This document shows positions 1-7,391 of a DNA stretch of 10,621 nucleotides, piece after piece. This DNA comes from Synechococcaceae bacterium WB8_1B_136. Its GTDB lineage: Bacteria; Cyanobacteriota; Cyanobacteriia; PCC-6307; Cyanobiaceae. Under the pieces are notes generated by a model. It saw only the letters and a program-made list of their open reading frames with translations. It ran no database searches and was not told the origin of the DNA. Each line of letters starts with the position of its first letter. Within the stretch, counting starts at the first letter, position 1. Made by a program: the position numbers and the translations under genes. The stretch is taken from the NCBI GenBank assembly GCA_010029175.1, contig RGNC01000062.1, forward strand, positions 1 through 10,621, given 5' to 3'.

Positions 1-451
1 GCAGTTCGGCGGGGTTGAGCCACTGCCAGAACCGACGCACCGCCTCGGCCTGTTCGGCCCCCTCCAGCGCGGCGGCGGCGGGAAGCAGCTGCTCCATCCA
101 GATGTGGAGGGGTTCAGCGGCCAATGTCTCTGGGGGGGAGCCGTTGCCCTCGACTTCACTCCTCGTCGGCGCTACCTGCCGCCAGAGCAGGGCAATAGTT
201 TCGGCGGAGTCGCCCACGTGGGCGTAGCAGTCGTCGAACAGCCACTCCGGCAGACTTGTGCCCTCCAGGCAGATCTGGCGCAGCCGCCGGCCGGTGATCA
301 GGCGCTTGCCCTGCTTGCCCAGCAGCACATGCAGGGCCCAGGCGGCATCCTGCGGGCTGCTGGCTTCGAAATAGGCCTGCAGGGCCGCTACCCGGGCGCG
401 GGTGCCGCCGCTGGCATCGAGGTCGCTGTAGAGGGCGGCGAAGCGGCGCAT
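1..451 (-). CDS. ATP-dependent DNA ligase, N-terminal part (runs off the window)
   Basis: Reading leftward from the ATG at 451 gives about 150 codons open to the window edge. The protein begins MRRFAALYSDLDASGGTRAR and continues with AWALHVLLGKQGKRL, a GRRLRQIC stretch, LPEWLFDDCYAHVGDSAET and, near the edge, RRFWQWLNP. This pattern is the N-terminal DNA-binding domain (DNA_ligase_A_N) of bacterial ATP-dependent DNA ligases of the ligase-associated cluster type, which seal nicks using ATP. The adenylation domain with the catalytic KxDG lysine and the OB-fold lie beyond position 1 and cannot be checked. The gene is third in a minus-strand operon after an exonuclease and a TRIC channel, and begins 20 bases after the TRIC stop. 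Family recognition is firm; whether the rest is intact is unknown. Confidence 0.88.
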   Translation of the reverse strand, partial: MRRFAALYSDLDASGGTRARVAALQAYFEASSPQDAAWALHVLLGKQGKRLITGRRLRQICLEGTSLPEWLFDDCYAHVGDSAETIALLWRQVAPTRSEVEGNGSPPETLAAEPLHIWMEQLLPAAAALEGAEQAEAVRRFWQWLNPAEL

Positions 452-457
452 GGCTCA

Positions 458-470
458 GCCCCGGCGGGGC
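458..470. repeat. Small GC hairpin between the TRIC stop and the ligase start
   Basis: GCCCC and GGGGC arms enclose a three-base loop (GGC) in the 20-base gap between the TRIC stop codon and the ligase ATG. In the minus-strand mRNA it would end 6 bases before the ligase start and could limit ribosome access or mark a processing site. There is no T-tract, so it is not a convincing terminator. A five-pair stem in DNA this GC-rich may be chance. Confidence 0.3.
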
Positions 471-471
471 C

Positions 472-1113
472 TCAGGGTTCGGGTCGATCGCCCTCCAGCC
501 TGAACCAGTCGGGCACCCGCAGCCGCCAGCGGATCGCCGCCGCCCGGAACCCGAAGATCAGGCCGATGCAGAGCACCGCGGCCAGGTTGCCTAGCTGGGG
601 CGCCGCCGCCATCAGCGCCGCATAGCCCATGCAGCCCGCCGTGACCGGGATCGCATAGAGCTCGCGCCGCATCAGCAGGCTTTCGCGCCCCGCCAGCACA
701 TCGCGCAGCAAGCCGCCGCCGATCGCCGTGATCACCCCCAGCAGGATCGGCCCCAGCGGCAGCCCGAACCCCAGCCACCAGGCCTTCGCCGCGCCCTGGA
801 TGGCAAACAGGGCGATGCCCACCGCATCGAGATAGAGCAGCGTGGCCACCACCCGCCGCCTGGCGATCAGCCGGTAGGCGTAGAAGGTGACCAGGCTGGC
901 CAGCAGCGAGACCCAGAGCACGCTCAGCTCGCTGGCCCAGAACACGGGTTGATCGAGGATCAGATCGCGCACCGTGCCGCCGCCGATGGCGGTGAGCACG
1001 CCCATCACGCAGGCGGTGAGCAGGTCGATGCCCCGCGGTGCCACCGCCAGCACGGCCGTGGCGGCGAAGGCCACCGTGCCCACTAGGCCTGCCGCCTCGC
1101 TCAGCCCCTGCAT
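472..1113 (-). CDS. TRIC-type cation channel family protein (UPF0126/YicG-like)
   Basis: This 213-residue polytopic inner-membrane protein has about seven hydrophobic segments and an internal duplication. Each half carries the family's glycine signature: GGGTVRD at residues 44-50 and GGGLLRD at 132-138, each preceded by a TAIGGG-like turn. These motifs line the pore in prokaryotic TRIC (trimeric intracellular cation) channels, formerly UPF0126, which conduct monovalent cations such as K+. The length matches the usual 200-220 residues. The ATG at 1113 lies two bases after the exonuclease stop. A strong GGAGG seven bases upstream sits inside the last exonuclease codons, so translation is probably coupled. 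Its place between two DNA-repair genes is odd. Physiological substrate and role are not evident from sequence. Confidence 0.88.
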   Translation of the reverse strand: MQGLSEAAGLVGTVAFAATAVLAVAPRGIDLLTACVMGVLTAIGGGTVRDLILDQPVFWASELSVLWVSLLASLVTFYAYRLIARRRVVATLLYLDAVGIALFAIQGAAKAWWLGFGLPLGPILLGVITAIGGGLLRDVLAGRESLLMRRELYAIPVTAGCMGYAALMAAAPQLGNLAAVLCIGLIFGFRAAAIRWRLRVPDWFRLEGDRPEP

Positions 1114-1115
1114 CC

Positions 1116-2138
1116 TCAGTCCTCCTCGCCCTCTGCAGCCTGGCCTGGCCGCGCCTCCTCCAGCGGCTCGGCGTTGATCCCTTCCACCTCCCGCAGGTAG
1201 CGGGCCAGGCCGTCGCTGTTGCCGTGGGTCACATACACCTGGCGGGCGCCGCTCTGGCGCACGCTCTGGAGCAGGCCGGGCCAGTCGGCGTGGTCGGAGA
1301 GCACGAAGCCGCGCTCATAGCCCCGCCGGCGCCGGGCCCCCCGCACGGCCATCCAGCCGCTCACAAACGCCGTTTGCGGCAGCTTGAAGCGCTTCATCCA
1401 CACGGAGCGGTGGGCGGAGGGTGGGGCGATCACCAGCCGGCCCGCCAGGTTTTCGCTGCGGGGCACGGCACTGGCCGCCAGGGTGGGCGGCAGCCGCACC
1501 CCCGCCTCCCGGTAGGCCGGCATCAGCGCCTCCACGGCACCGTGCAGCAACACCTCCTCCTCCACGCCGATGGCGGCGAGCTCCGCCAGCAGCCGCTGGG
1601 CTTTGCCGAAGGCATAGGCAAACAGGATTGAGGGCCGCTCCGGCGCCGCCTGCCACCACGCCCGGATCTCGCGGGCCACCGCCGCCCCGCCTTGCCAGCG
1701 GTAGATCGGCAGGCCGAAGGTGGCCTCGGTGATGAACACATCGGCTTGCACGGGTTCAAACGGCGTGCAGCTGGGGTCGGCGCAGCGCTTGTAGTCGCCG
1801 CTCACCAGCCAGCTCTCGTCGCCCGCCTCCAGCCTGATCTGGGCGCTGCCCAGCACGTGGCCGGCGCTGTGGAACGACACCCGGGCCTCGCCGATGCGGT
1901 GCAGCGCCCCGTAATCCACCGGGATCAGCTTGATGCCGGCGCCGAGCCGTTGGCGCAGGATCGTTTCGCTGGCGCCGATCGCCCAATACCCGCCGCAGCC
2001 GGGCCGGGCGTGGTCGGCGTGGGCATGGGTGATCAGGGCCCGCGGTACCGGCCGCCAGGGGTCGATCCAGGCCCCGGCCGCCCGGCAGTAGAGCCCCTGG
2101 GGGGTGAGGGTCAGCAGGCTGCCGGCGGGGAGGGCCAT
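1116..2138 (-). CDS. Ligase-associated DNA exonuclease (metallo-beta-lactamase / beta-CASP-like fold)
   Basis: The 340-residue protein belongs to the metallo-beta-lactamase superfamily of mRNA 3'-end processing factor / SNM1-like nucleases. Zinc-binding motifs appear in order: HAHADH at residues 38-43, SAGHVLGSAQI around H94, SGDYK with D115, SDHADW around H283, and VTHG with H305. The length (about 340) and the SDHADW element match the family annotated as ligase-associated DNA exonuclease, which in many bacteria sits beside an ATP-dependent ligase, an Lhr-like helicase and a phosphoesterase and is thought to process DNA ends. The ligase lies two genes downstream. The start is the ATG at 2138; no Shine-Dalgarno is visible before it. 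The C-terminus is a short acidic tail. Its substrate in this organism is inferred from family and context. Confidence 0.9.
   Translation of the reverse strand: MALPAGSLLTLTPQGLYCRAAGAWIDPWRPVPRALITHAHADHARPGCGGYWAIGASETILRQRLGAGIKLIPVDYGALHRIGEARVSFHSAGHVLGSAQIRLEAGDESWLVSGDYKRCADPSCTPFEPVQADVFITEATFGLPIYRWQGGAAVAREIRAWWQAAPERPSILFAYAFGKAQRLLAELAAIGVEEEVLLHGAVEALMPAYREAGVRLPPTLAASAVPRSENLAGRLVIAPPSAHRSVWMKRFKLPQTAFVSGWMAVRGARRRRGYERGFVLSDHADWPGLLQSVRQSGARQVYVTHGNSDGLARYLREVEGINAEPLEEARPGQAAEGEED
1121..1125 (-). promoter_or_regulatory. Shine-Dalgarno site for the TRIC gene
   Basis: The minus strand reads GGAGG here, seven bases before the ATG at 1113. The site is embedded in the codons for the acidic tail (EGEED) of the exonuclease. 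It is one of only two well-formed Shine-Dalgarno sites in the window, supports the ATG at 1113, and suggests translational coupling to the gene upstream. Confidence 0.6.
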
Positions 2139-2223
2139 TGGCGGATTGTGGCGGCTGTGGCGTTCAGCCGTTGGGGCCGCCGTGCGTGTCTATAGGTGGA
2201 GGGTGCACCGCAGGCGCAGATCG
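2139..2223. promoter_or_regulatory. Divergent intergenic region between the exonuclease operon and the aldolase
   Basis: These 85 bases separate two diverging genes and should hold promoters for both. On the plus strand a TATAGG at 2191-2196 is a reasonable -10 element for the aldolase. The only nearby -35-like hexamer, TTGGGG at 2171-2176, has a 14-base spacer, which is too short to convince. No minus-strand promoter stands out, and no Shine-Dalgarno precedes the aldolase ATG. Confidence 0.35.
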
Positions 2224-3299
2224 ATGGCTCTGGAAACCTTTCACGACGAGCTGGCCGCCACCGCGGCCGCCCTGGCGGCGCCGGGCCGCGGCTTGCTGGC
2301 CGCCGACGAATCCACCGGCACGATCGGCAAGCGCTTCGAGGCCATCGGGCTGGAGAACAGCGAAGCGAACCGCCGTGCCTACCGCAGCCTGCTGGCCACC
2401 ACGGAGGGGCTCAGCGACCACATCTCCGGCGTGATCCTGTATGAGGAGACCCTCTTTCAAGACAGCACCGCTGCGGTGGGCGGAGCCCCGATCGTGGAGC
2501 TGTTTCTGCAGCAGGGCATCGTGCCCGGCATCAAGGTGGATCAGGGCGTGGAGCCCCTGGTCGGCGGCGTGAGCGGCGAGAGCTGGTGCACGGGCCTCAA
2601 GGGGCTGGCCGAGCGGGCGGCCCGCTATTACGCCCAGGGCGCTCGCTTCGCCAAATGGCGGGCTGTGCTGCAGATCAGTGCCTCCGGTTGCCCCTCGGAA
2701 CTGGCGGTGCGTGAGAACGCCTGGGGCCTGGCCCGCTACGCCCGCACCGTGCAGGAGCAGGGCCTGGTGCCGATTGTCGAACCCGAGATCCTGATGGACG
2801 GCGACCACGACATCACCACCACCGCATCGGTGCAGGAGTGGGTGCTGCGCACCACCTACGAAGCCCTGGCGTTGAACGGCGTGTTTCTGGAGGGCAGCCT
2901 GCTCAAACCGTCGATGACCTGCGCCGGAGCCGCTTGCCCCCAGCAACCCAGCGTGGCTGAGGTGGGCGACTTCACGCTGCGCACCCTCAGCCGCACCGTG
3001 CCGGCGGCGGTGCCCGCGATCCTGTTCCTGAGCGGAGGTCTCAGCGAGGAGGACGCCAGCCTCTGTCTCAACGCGATCAACGCGGCAGCGGCTGGCGATG
3101 CCCCCTGGCACCTGGGTTTTTCCTTCGGTCGGGCCCTGCAGCACAGCTGCCTCCAGCACTGGCGCGGCCAAGACCTGAACGCAGGCCAGCAGGCCCTGCT
3201 GGCCCGGGCCCGGGCCAACGGTGCCGCGAGTCGCGGCCTCTATGAGCCGGGTTCGGAGCCTTCGGATGACGCCAGCCTGTTTGTGGCGAACTACGCCTA

Positions 3300-3303
<4 letters not shown>
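2224..3303 (+). CDS. Class I fructose-bisphosphate aldolase
   Basis: This 359-residue cytosolic enzyme cleaves and forms fructose-1,6-bisphosphate (and probably sedoheptulose-1,7-bisphosphate) in glycolysis and the Calvin cycle. It is the animal/plant-type class I enzyme, using a lysine Schiff base rather than a metal. LLAADESTGTIGKRF occurs at residues 24-38 (D28), FAKWRAVLQI with K144, IVEPEIL with E186, and the Schiff-base motif LEGSLLKP with K228. It ends in NYAY, keeping the C-terminal tyrosine that closes the active site in muscle-type aldolase. The frame is open further upstream (to 2104), but the conserved protein begins MALETF at 2224; the extra N-terminus is arginine-rich and overlaps the promoter region. 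The stop codon overlaps that of nadA. Confidence 0.95.
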
Positions 3304-4265
<962 letters not shown>

Positions 4266-4270
4266 CAGAG

Positions 4271-4275
4271 CCTCC
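4271..4275 (-). promoter_or_regulatory. Shine-Dalgarno site fixing the TTG start of nadA
   Basis: The minus strand reads GGAGG, five bases before the TTG at 4265. There is no in-frame ATG or GTG close by, so this site decides the start in favour of TTG. Confidence 0.65.
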
Positions 4276-4280
4276 GGCTG

Positions 4281-5146
4281 ATGCAGAGTGGGACCAGCCT
4301 AGGCATCCGGTTGGCAGAGCTTCGCATCGCCATCGCCGGGGATCTGCACGGGCAGTGGGATGCCAGCGATGAGCGGTTGCTGGAGCACATCCACCCCGAT
4401 GCCCTGCTGGTGGTGGGTGATCTCAGCGATGGTCAGCAGCGCATCCCGGCGCTCCTGGCCCGGCTGCAGCTGCCGATGGCCTGCGTGCTCGGCAACCATG
4501 ACACCGGCCGGGATGCCAGCGGCCGCACCCTGCGGCGCCAGCTTGACGCCCTGGGGGAGCGGCATTGCGGCTGGGGCCTGCGGGAGTTGTGCCCCCCTGG
4601 GCGCCAGGGTTGAGGTGATAACCACCGGTGTTCGGCCCCGTGAGCCTTGACGACTCCGTGGCCCGGATCACGGCTGCCGCCGAGGCGGCTGATCCGGCGC
4701 TTCCCCTGGTGCTGCTGGCCCACTGCGGTCCCAGTGGGCTGGGCAGCGACGCCGCAGATCCCTGTGGCCGTGATTGGAAGGCCCCCGCCTGCGACTGGGG
4801 CGACCAGGACCTGGCCCTCGCCATCGCGCGCATCCGCTGCCGCCGGCCCCTGCCGCTGGTGGTGTTCGGCCACATGCACCACCGCCTCAAGCGCGGCCAG
4901 GGCGACCGGCTCAGCTTCTGCCGTGATCGGGCTGGCACCGCCTATCTCAACACCGCGTTTGTGCCCCGTCACAGCACCGACGACCGCGGCCGCAGCCTGC
5001 GCCATCTCAGCTGGGTGGTGTTCCGCGATGGGGTGCTGGATGAGGTGAGCCACCGCTGGTATTCGCTAGAGGGGGAGCTGCTCTACCGCCAGCTGCTGGC
5101 TGGGTCGCCACCGCCCGCCAAGCACTTGGTGCTGTCGCCATGTTGA
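4281..5146 (+). pseudogene. Metallophosphoesterase (calcineurin-like, cyanobacterial type), reading frame broken near 4600-4627
   Basis: Two open frames together carry a full set of calcineurin-like phosphoesterase motifs. Fragment one (4281-4613, 110 residues) has GDLHGQWD (D21, H23), VVGDLSD (D47) and LGNHD (N72, H73). Fragment two, in another frame (4628-5146, from a GTG), has LLAHCGPSGLG (H32), PCGRDW, FGHMHH (H82, H84) and YLNTAFVPRH. This matches a cyanobacterial family of about 280-300 residues with unknown substrate. Between the halves all three frames have a stop within 4611-4644, and I estimate 15-30 family residues are absent. Fragment one could start at the ATG at 4281 or the TTG at 4311, nearer the conserved LRIAIAGD. 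Fragment two overlaps the next gene by 7 bases. It is either a decaying pseudogene or a sequencing/assembly error; both halves otherwise look undecayed. Confidence 0.8.
4595..4609. repeat. Perfect GC hairpin at the phosphoesterase break
   Basis: CCCTGG and CCAGGG arms flank a three-base loop (GCG), immediately before the TGA (4611-4613) that ends the first phosphoesterase fragment. A run of six C bases (4592-4597) leads into it. Such a fold-back next to a homopolymer is a plausible site for replication slippage, template switching or an assembly error, and it coincides with the loss of frame. Confidence 0.5.
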
Positions 5147-6249
5147 TCCTGGCCTGTGTGAGCGGCCATGGCTATGGCCATGGTTCCCGGGTTGCCTCGG
5201 TGCTGAGCGCCCTGCATGGGCTGGAGCCCAGCTGGCGGTTGGTGCTGTCCACGCCCCTGCCCCGCCCGTTTCTCGAGCTGGCCCTCGGCCCCGTGCCCTT
5301 TGAGCATCGGGCCTGCCGCTGGGATGTGGGGGTGATCCAGGCCAATGCCCTCGGGGTGGATGCCGCCGGCACCCTGGAGGCCCTGGAGCAGCTGCAGGCG
5401 GCCCTGCCCGAACGCATCGCCCGGGAGGCGGAGTGGATCGCCCGCCAGGCGGAACCGGTGCTGGTGATCGGCGATGTGCCACCGGCCGCCGCAGACCTGG
5501 CCTCGGCCGTGGGGGCCCCCCTGGTGTGGCTGGCCAGCTTTGGCTGGGATGCGATCTACCGGCCCATGGGCGATGCCTTCCAGGGCTGGGCCGATCGTGC
5601 CCTTGCCAGCTATCGCCGCGGCCAGGCCTTGATCCGCTGTCCGCTGGCGATGCCCATGGACTGGGACCTGCCGGGCCTGCAGGTGGGACTCACCCCCGGC
5701 CGTCCACGGCTCCAGGCCCAGCGGTTGGCCCAGCAGCTCGGCATCGCCACGCCACCAGAGCGCACGGTGATGGTGGCCTTCGGTGGCATGGGCTTTGCCC
5801 TGGAGCCCTCGCTGTTCGGCCGCTGGCCCCAGCACCGCTTCCTCTCCAGCGACGGGGAGCTGGCGGCGGCCGCCGCCAACGTGACGCTGATTCCCGAGGG
5901 GCTGCGGCCCCTGGAGCTGCTGCCCCTGTGCGGTCGGATCATCACCAAGCCCGGCTACAGCACCTTCTGTGAGGCCCTGAGCCAGGGTGTGGGCATCCAT
6001 CTGGTGCGGCGTGATGGCTTCGCTGAAGCACCCGTGCTGGAGGCGGCCCTGCAGCGGCATGGGGCCCACCGCCTGCTCAGCCAGGAGCAGCTGCAGCGGG
6101 GCGACTGGCAGCTGGATCTACCGCTGCTGCCCGCCACGGGCGCTGCGCTGGCCAGCGACGGTGATGCTGCCGCCGCCGACTATCTGCAGCTATGTGGCAA
6201 CGCGCTTCTGAATGGGGGAGCCGTGCTGCAGTTGCCGCTCACTGAATAG
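5140..6249 (+). CDS. GT-B-like glycosyltransferase of unknown specificity
   Basis: A 369-residue protein with the layout of a MurG/UGT-like two-domain glycosyltransferase. The N-terminus is a short beta strand followed by SGHGYGHGSR (residues 8-17), the glycine/histidine loop seen in nucleotide-sugar transferases and in the N-terminal half of L-arabinokinase-type proteins. The C-terminal half has VAFGGMG (212-218) and IITKPGYSTFCEALSQG (267-283), which resembles the donor-binding loop of this fold. There is no signal peptide or membrane segment, so it is probably cytosolic. The ATG at 5140 lies inside the last codons of the upstream phosphoesterase (7-base overlap), implying co-transcription and a possible shared pathway. 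I do not recognise donor or acceptor; a role in envelope or lipid glycosylation would be a guess. Confidence 0.72.
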   Translation: MLILACVSGHGYGHGSRVASVLSALHGLEPSWRLVLSTPLPRPFLELALGPVPFEHRACRWDVGVIQANALGVDAAGTLEALEQLQAALPERIAREAEWIARQAEPVLVIGDVPPAAADLASAVGAPLVWLASFGWDAIYRPMGDAFQGWADRALASYRRGQALIRCPLAMPMDWDLPGLQVGLTPGRPRLQAQRLAQQLGIATPPERTVMVAFGGMGFALEPSLFGRWPQHRFLSSDGELAAAAANVTLIPEGLRPLELLPLCGRIITKPGYSTFCEALSQGVGIHLVRRDGFAEAPVLEAALQRHGAHRLLSQEQLQRGDWQLDLPLLPATGAALASDGDAAAADYLQLCGNALLNGGAVLQLPLTE

Positions 6250-6367
6250 GGGCATCTCAACATCAACAATTCCTGCCTGCAGGCTCGATTCGAACTGTGC
6301 ATGTCGTCGTTGACACCTGTGGACACTTCTGCGACTGTCACTAAATCATGGCCATCGACCGGTTGAT

Positions 6368-6400
6368 TTGACAAACTTTTGCCATCCAATTCGGTATAGC
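6368..6400 (+). promoter_or_regulatory. Possible promoter for the GH104 gene
   Basis: TTGACA at 6368-6373 is a perfect -35 hexamer and TATAGC at 6395-6400 a good -10, but the 21-base spacer is longer than the usual 16-18. In cyanobacteria a -10 alone can suffice. If used, transcription would begin near 6407 and give a leader of about 170 bases before the ATG at 6576. Confidence 0.3.
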
Positions 6401-6536
6401 GTGAACCTGTTCAGTTACAGCAACTGATTGTTTCACTCGCTGGTTTGGTCAATCTCTCCCTTGATCGTCTTAAAAACTGATCTGATCTTCTGTTTCAGCG
6501 CAGTTCAACGGCGATCCTGCTTCCCAGTCTGCTGAC

Positions 6537-6548
6537 GCCTGTACAGGC
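6537..6548. repeat. 12-base perfect palindrome GCCTGTACAGGC
   Basis: A perfect palindrome 27 bases before the GH104 start. A close relative, GCCTGCAGGC, occurs at 6275-6284 at the far end of the same non-coding region. The symmetric TGTACA core could be an operator or an RNA hairpin near the ribosome entry site. It does not match the full cyanobacterial LexA box as I know it. Function unproven. Confidence 0.35.
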
Positions 6549-6575
6549 ATCAGCTCGGCTGCGGCCGCGGTCGGG

Positions 6576-7391
6576 ATGTCCCTCGCGATGAATGGTTTGC
6601 TGAGCTCCCTTCGCAACCTTCCCAAGGGCCCCTGCCGGCGCTCTGTTGCATCCGTTTCGATCCTGGCCAGCAGTGCAGGCGCCCTGGCCCTGGCATTCGG
6701 CACGGCTCCGGCGACCGCGTCCACCGGTTTTCCGGCCGCGGCACCGGCCAGAACCCCGCCACGGATTGCCCTGATGGAGGTGGCCCCCGAGGCTGAGGCG
6801 TCCCCCCGCTACCCGATGACGCCCGAGCGCCGGGCCCTGCTGAACACCATTCGTTTCTCGGAAGGCACCTGGGCCCAGGGCGACGACATCGGCTATCGCA
6901 TCATGTTCGGTGGCGGCCTTGCTCCCCACCTGGAGCGTCATCCCGATCGCGTCATCTATTCCGGCGGCTATGCCAGTGCCGCTGCCGGGGCCTACCAGTT
7001 CATGCCGTTCACCTGGGCCCTCGCCAGCCGTGCGCTCCGCCTGCAGGGGTTCGGTGCCCATGTGCAGGATCAGGCGGCCCTGTTCCTGATCCAGCGCCGT
7101 GGTGCCCTCGAGCTGGCGGACCAGGGCCAGTTCACCCCCCAGCTGGCCGCCAAACTCGCTCCCGAGTGGGCCTCCTTCCCCACCCTGGGGGGCCGCAGCT
7201 ACTACGGGCAGCCCGTCCAGCGCTATGCCCTGCTCAAGCGCTTCTACGACGACAACCTGGCCCAGCTGCGAGCCGGCCAGCCCGAACCTGTCGCCGCTGC
7301 ACCCAGCGTGTGCACCCCGGCCGAATCCCTGCGCTGCCAGTTGCAGTCGCTGGAGGCCATGGGCACCGGCTCCAAGACCCTCGGTCTCTGA
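6576..7391 (+). CDS. Secreted GH104 (phage lambda endolysin R-like) lytic transglycosylase/muramidase
   Basis: A 271-residue protein with an export signal and a catalytic domain like phage lambda gpR, which cuts the MurNAc-GlcNAc bond of peptidoglycan. The N-terminus has basic residues (R21, R22), a hydrophobic core around 26-42 and a likely cleavage after ATA near residue 48. The domain runs from about 82 to 230: RRALLNTIRFSEG with catalytic E96, GYRIMFGGG (106-114), GAYQF (138-142), QDQAALFLIQRRGAL (164-178) and EWASFP (197-202), each with a counterpart in lambda R. C246 and C254 could form a disulfide in the tail. The start may be the ATG at 6576 or at 6588; neither has a good Shine-Dalgarno. 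No holin, spanin or phage genes are nearby, so a cell-wall role is more likely than lysis. It ends exactly where the TPM gene ends. Confidence 0.85.
   Translation: MSLAMNGLLSSLRNLPKGPCRRSVASVSILASSAGALALAFGTAPATASTGFPAAAPARTPPRIALMEVAPEAEASPRYPMTPERRALLNTIRFSEGTWAQGDDIGYRIMFGGGLAPHLERHPDRVIYSGGYASAAAGAYQFMPFTWALASRALRLQGFGAHVQDQAALFLIQRRGALELADQGQFTPQLAAKLAPEWASFPTLGGRSYYGQPVQRYALLKRFYDDNLAQLRAGQPEPVAAAPSVCTPAESLRCQLQSLEAMGTGSKTLGL

Larger units (their letters stand above)
6250..6575. other. Non-coding leader/intergenic region, richer in A+T than its surroundings
   Basis: About 326 bases with no credible gene; small frames on either strand have no recognisable protein. The composition is visibly less GC-rich than the flanking genes. 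It contains TTGACA at 6368-6373 and TATAGC at 6395-6400 (a possible promoter with an over-long spacer), a CAGTT/AACTG inverted repeat at 6412-6426, a perfect 10-base palindrome GCCTGCAGGC at 6275-6284 and a 12-base palindrome GCCTGTACAGGC at 6537-6548. No terminator with a T-tract is seen after the glycosyltransferase. It probably supplies the promoter and a long 5' leader for the GH104 gene. Confidence 0.6.

Noticed and set aside
2104..2223. N-terminal extension of the aldolase from a start at 2104
   Set aside because: The extension is arginine-rich, overlaps the exonuclease start and the promoter region, and has no counterpart in class I aldolases, which begin near MALETF.
2164..3171. 335-codon minus-strand frame opposite the aldolase
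   Set aside because: It has shadow composition (rich in H, G, Q, A), no motifs, and lies fully antisense to an aldolase with all catalytic residues.
5083..6069. 328-codon minus-strand frame opposite the glycosyltransferase
   Set aside because: Same shadow composition; the plus-strand protein has recognisable fold motifs and a sensible operon position.
6270..6300. tRNA T-arm-like sequence (TTCGAAT within the reverse complement)
   Set aside because: The flanking bases do not form the T stem, and no anticodon arm, D arm or acceptor stem can be found around it.
6180..6389. 69-codon minus-strand frame in the leader region
   Set aside because: No Shine-Dalgarno, no recognisable protein character, and it overlaps the end of the glycosyltransferase.
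6576..7391. Prophage remnant, suggested by the lambda R-like lysozyme
   Set aside because: No other phage genes, integrase or attachment repeats nearby; the protein has an export signal and the neighbours are housekeeping genes.
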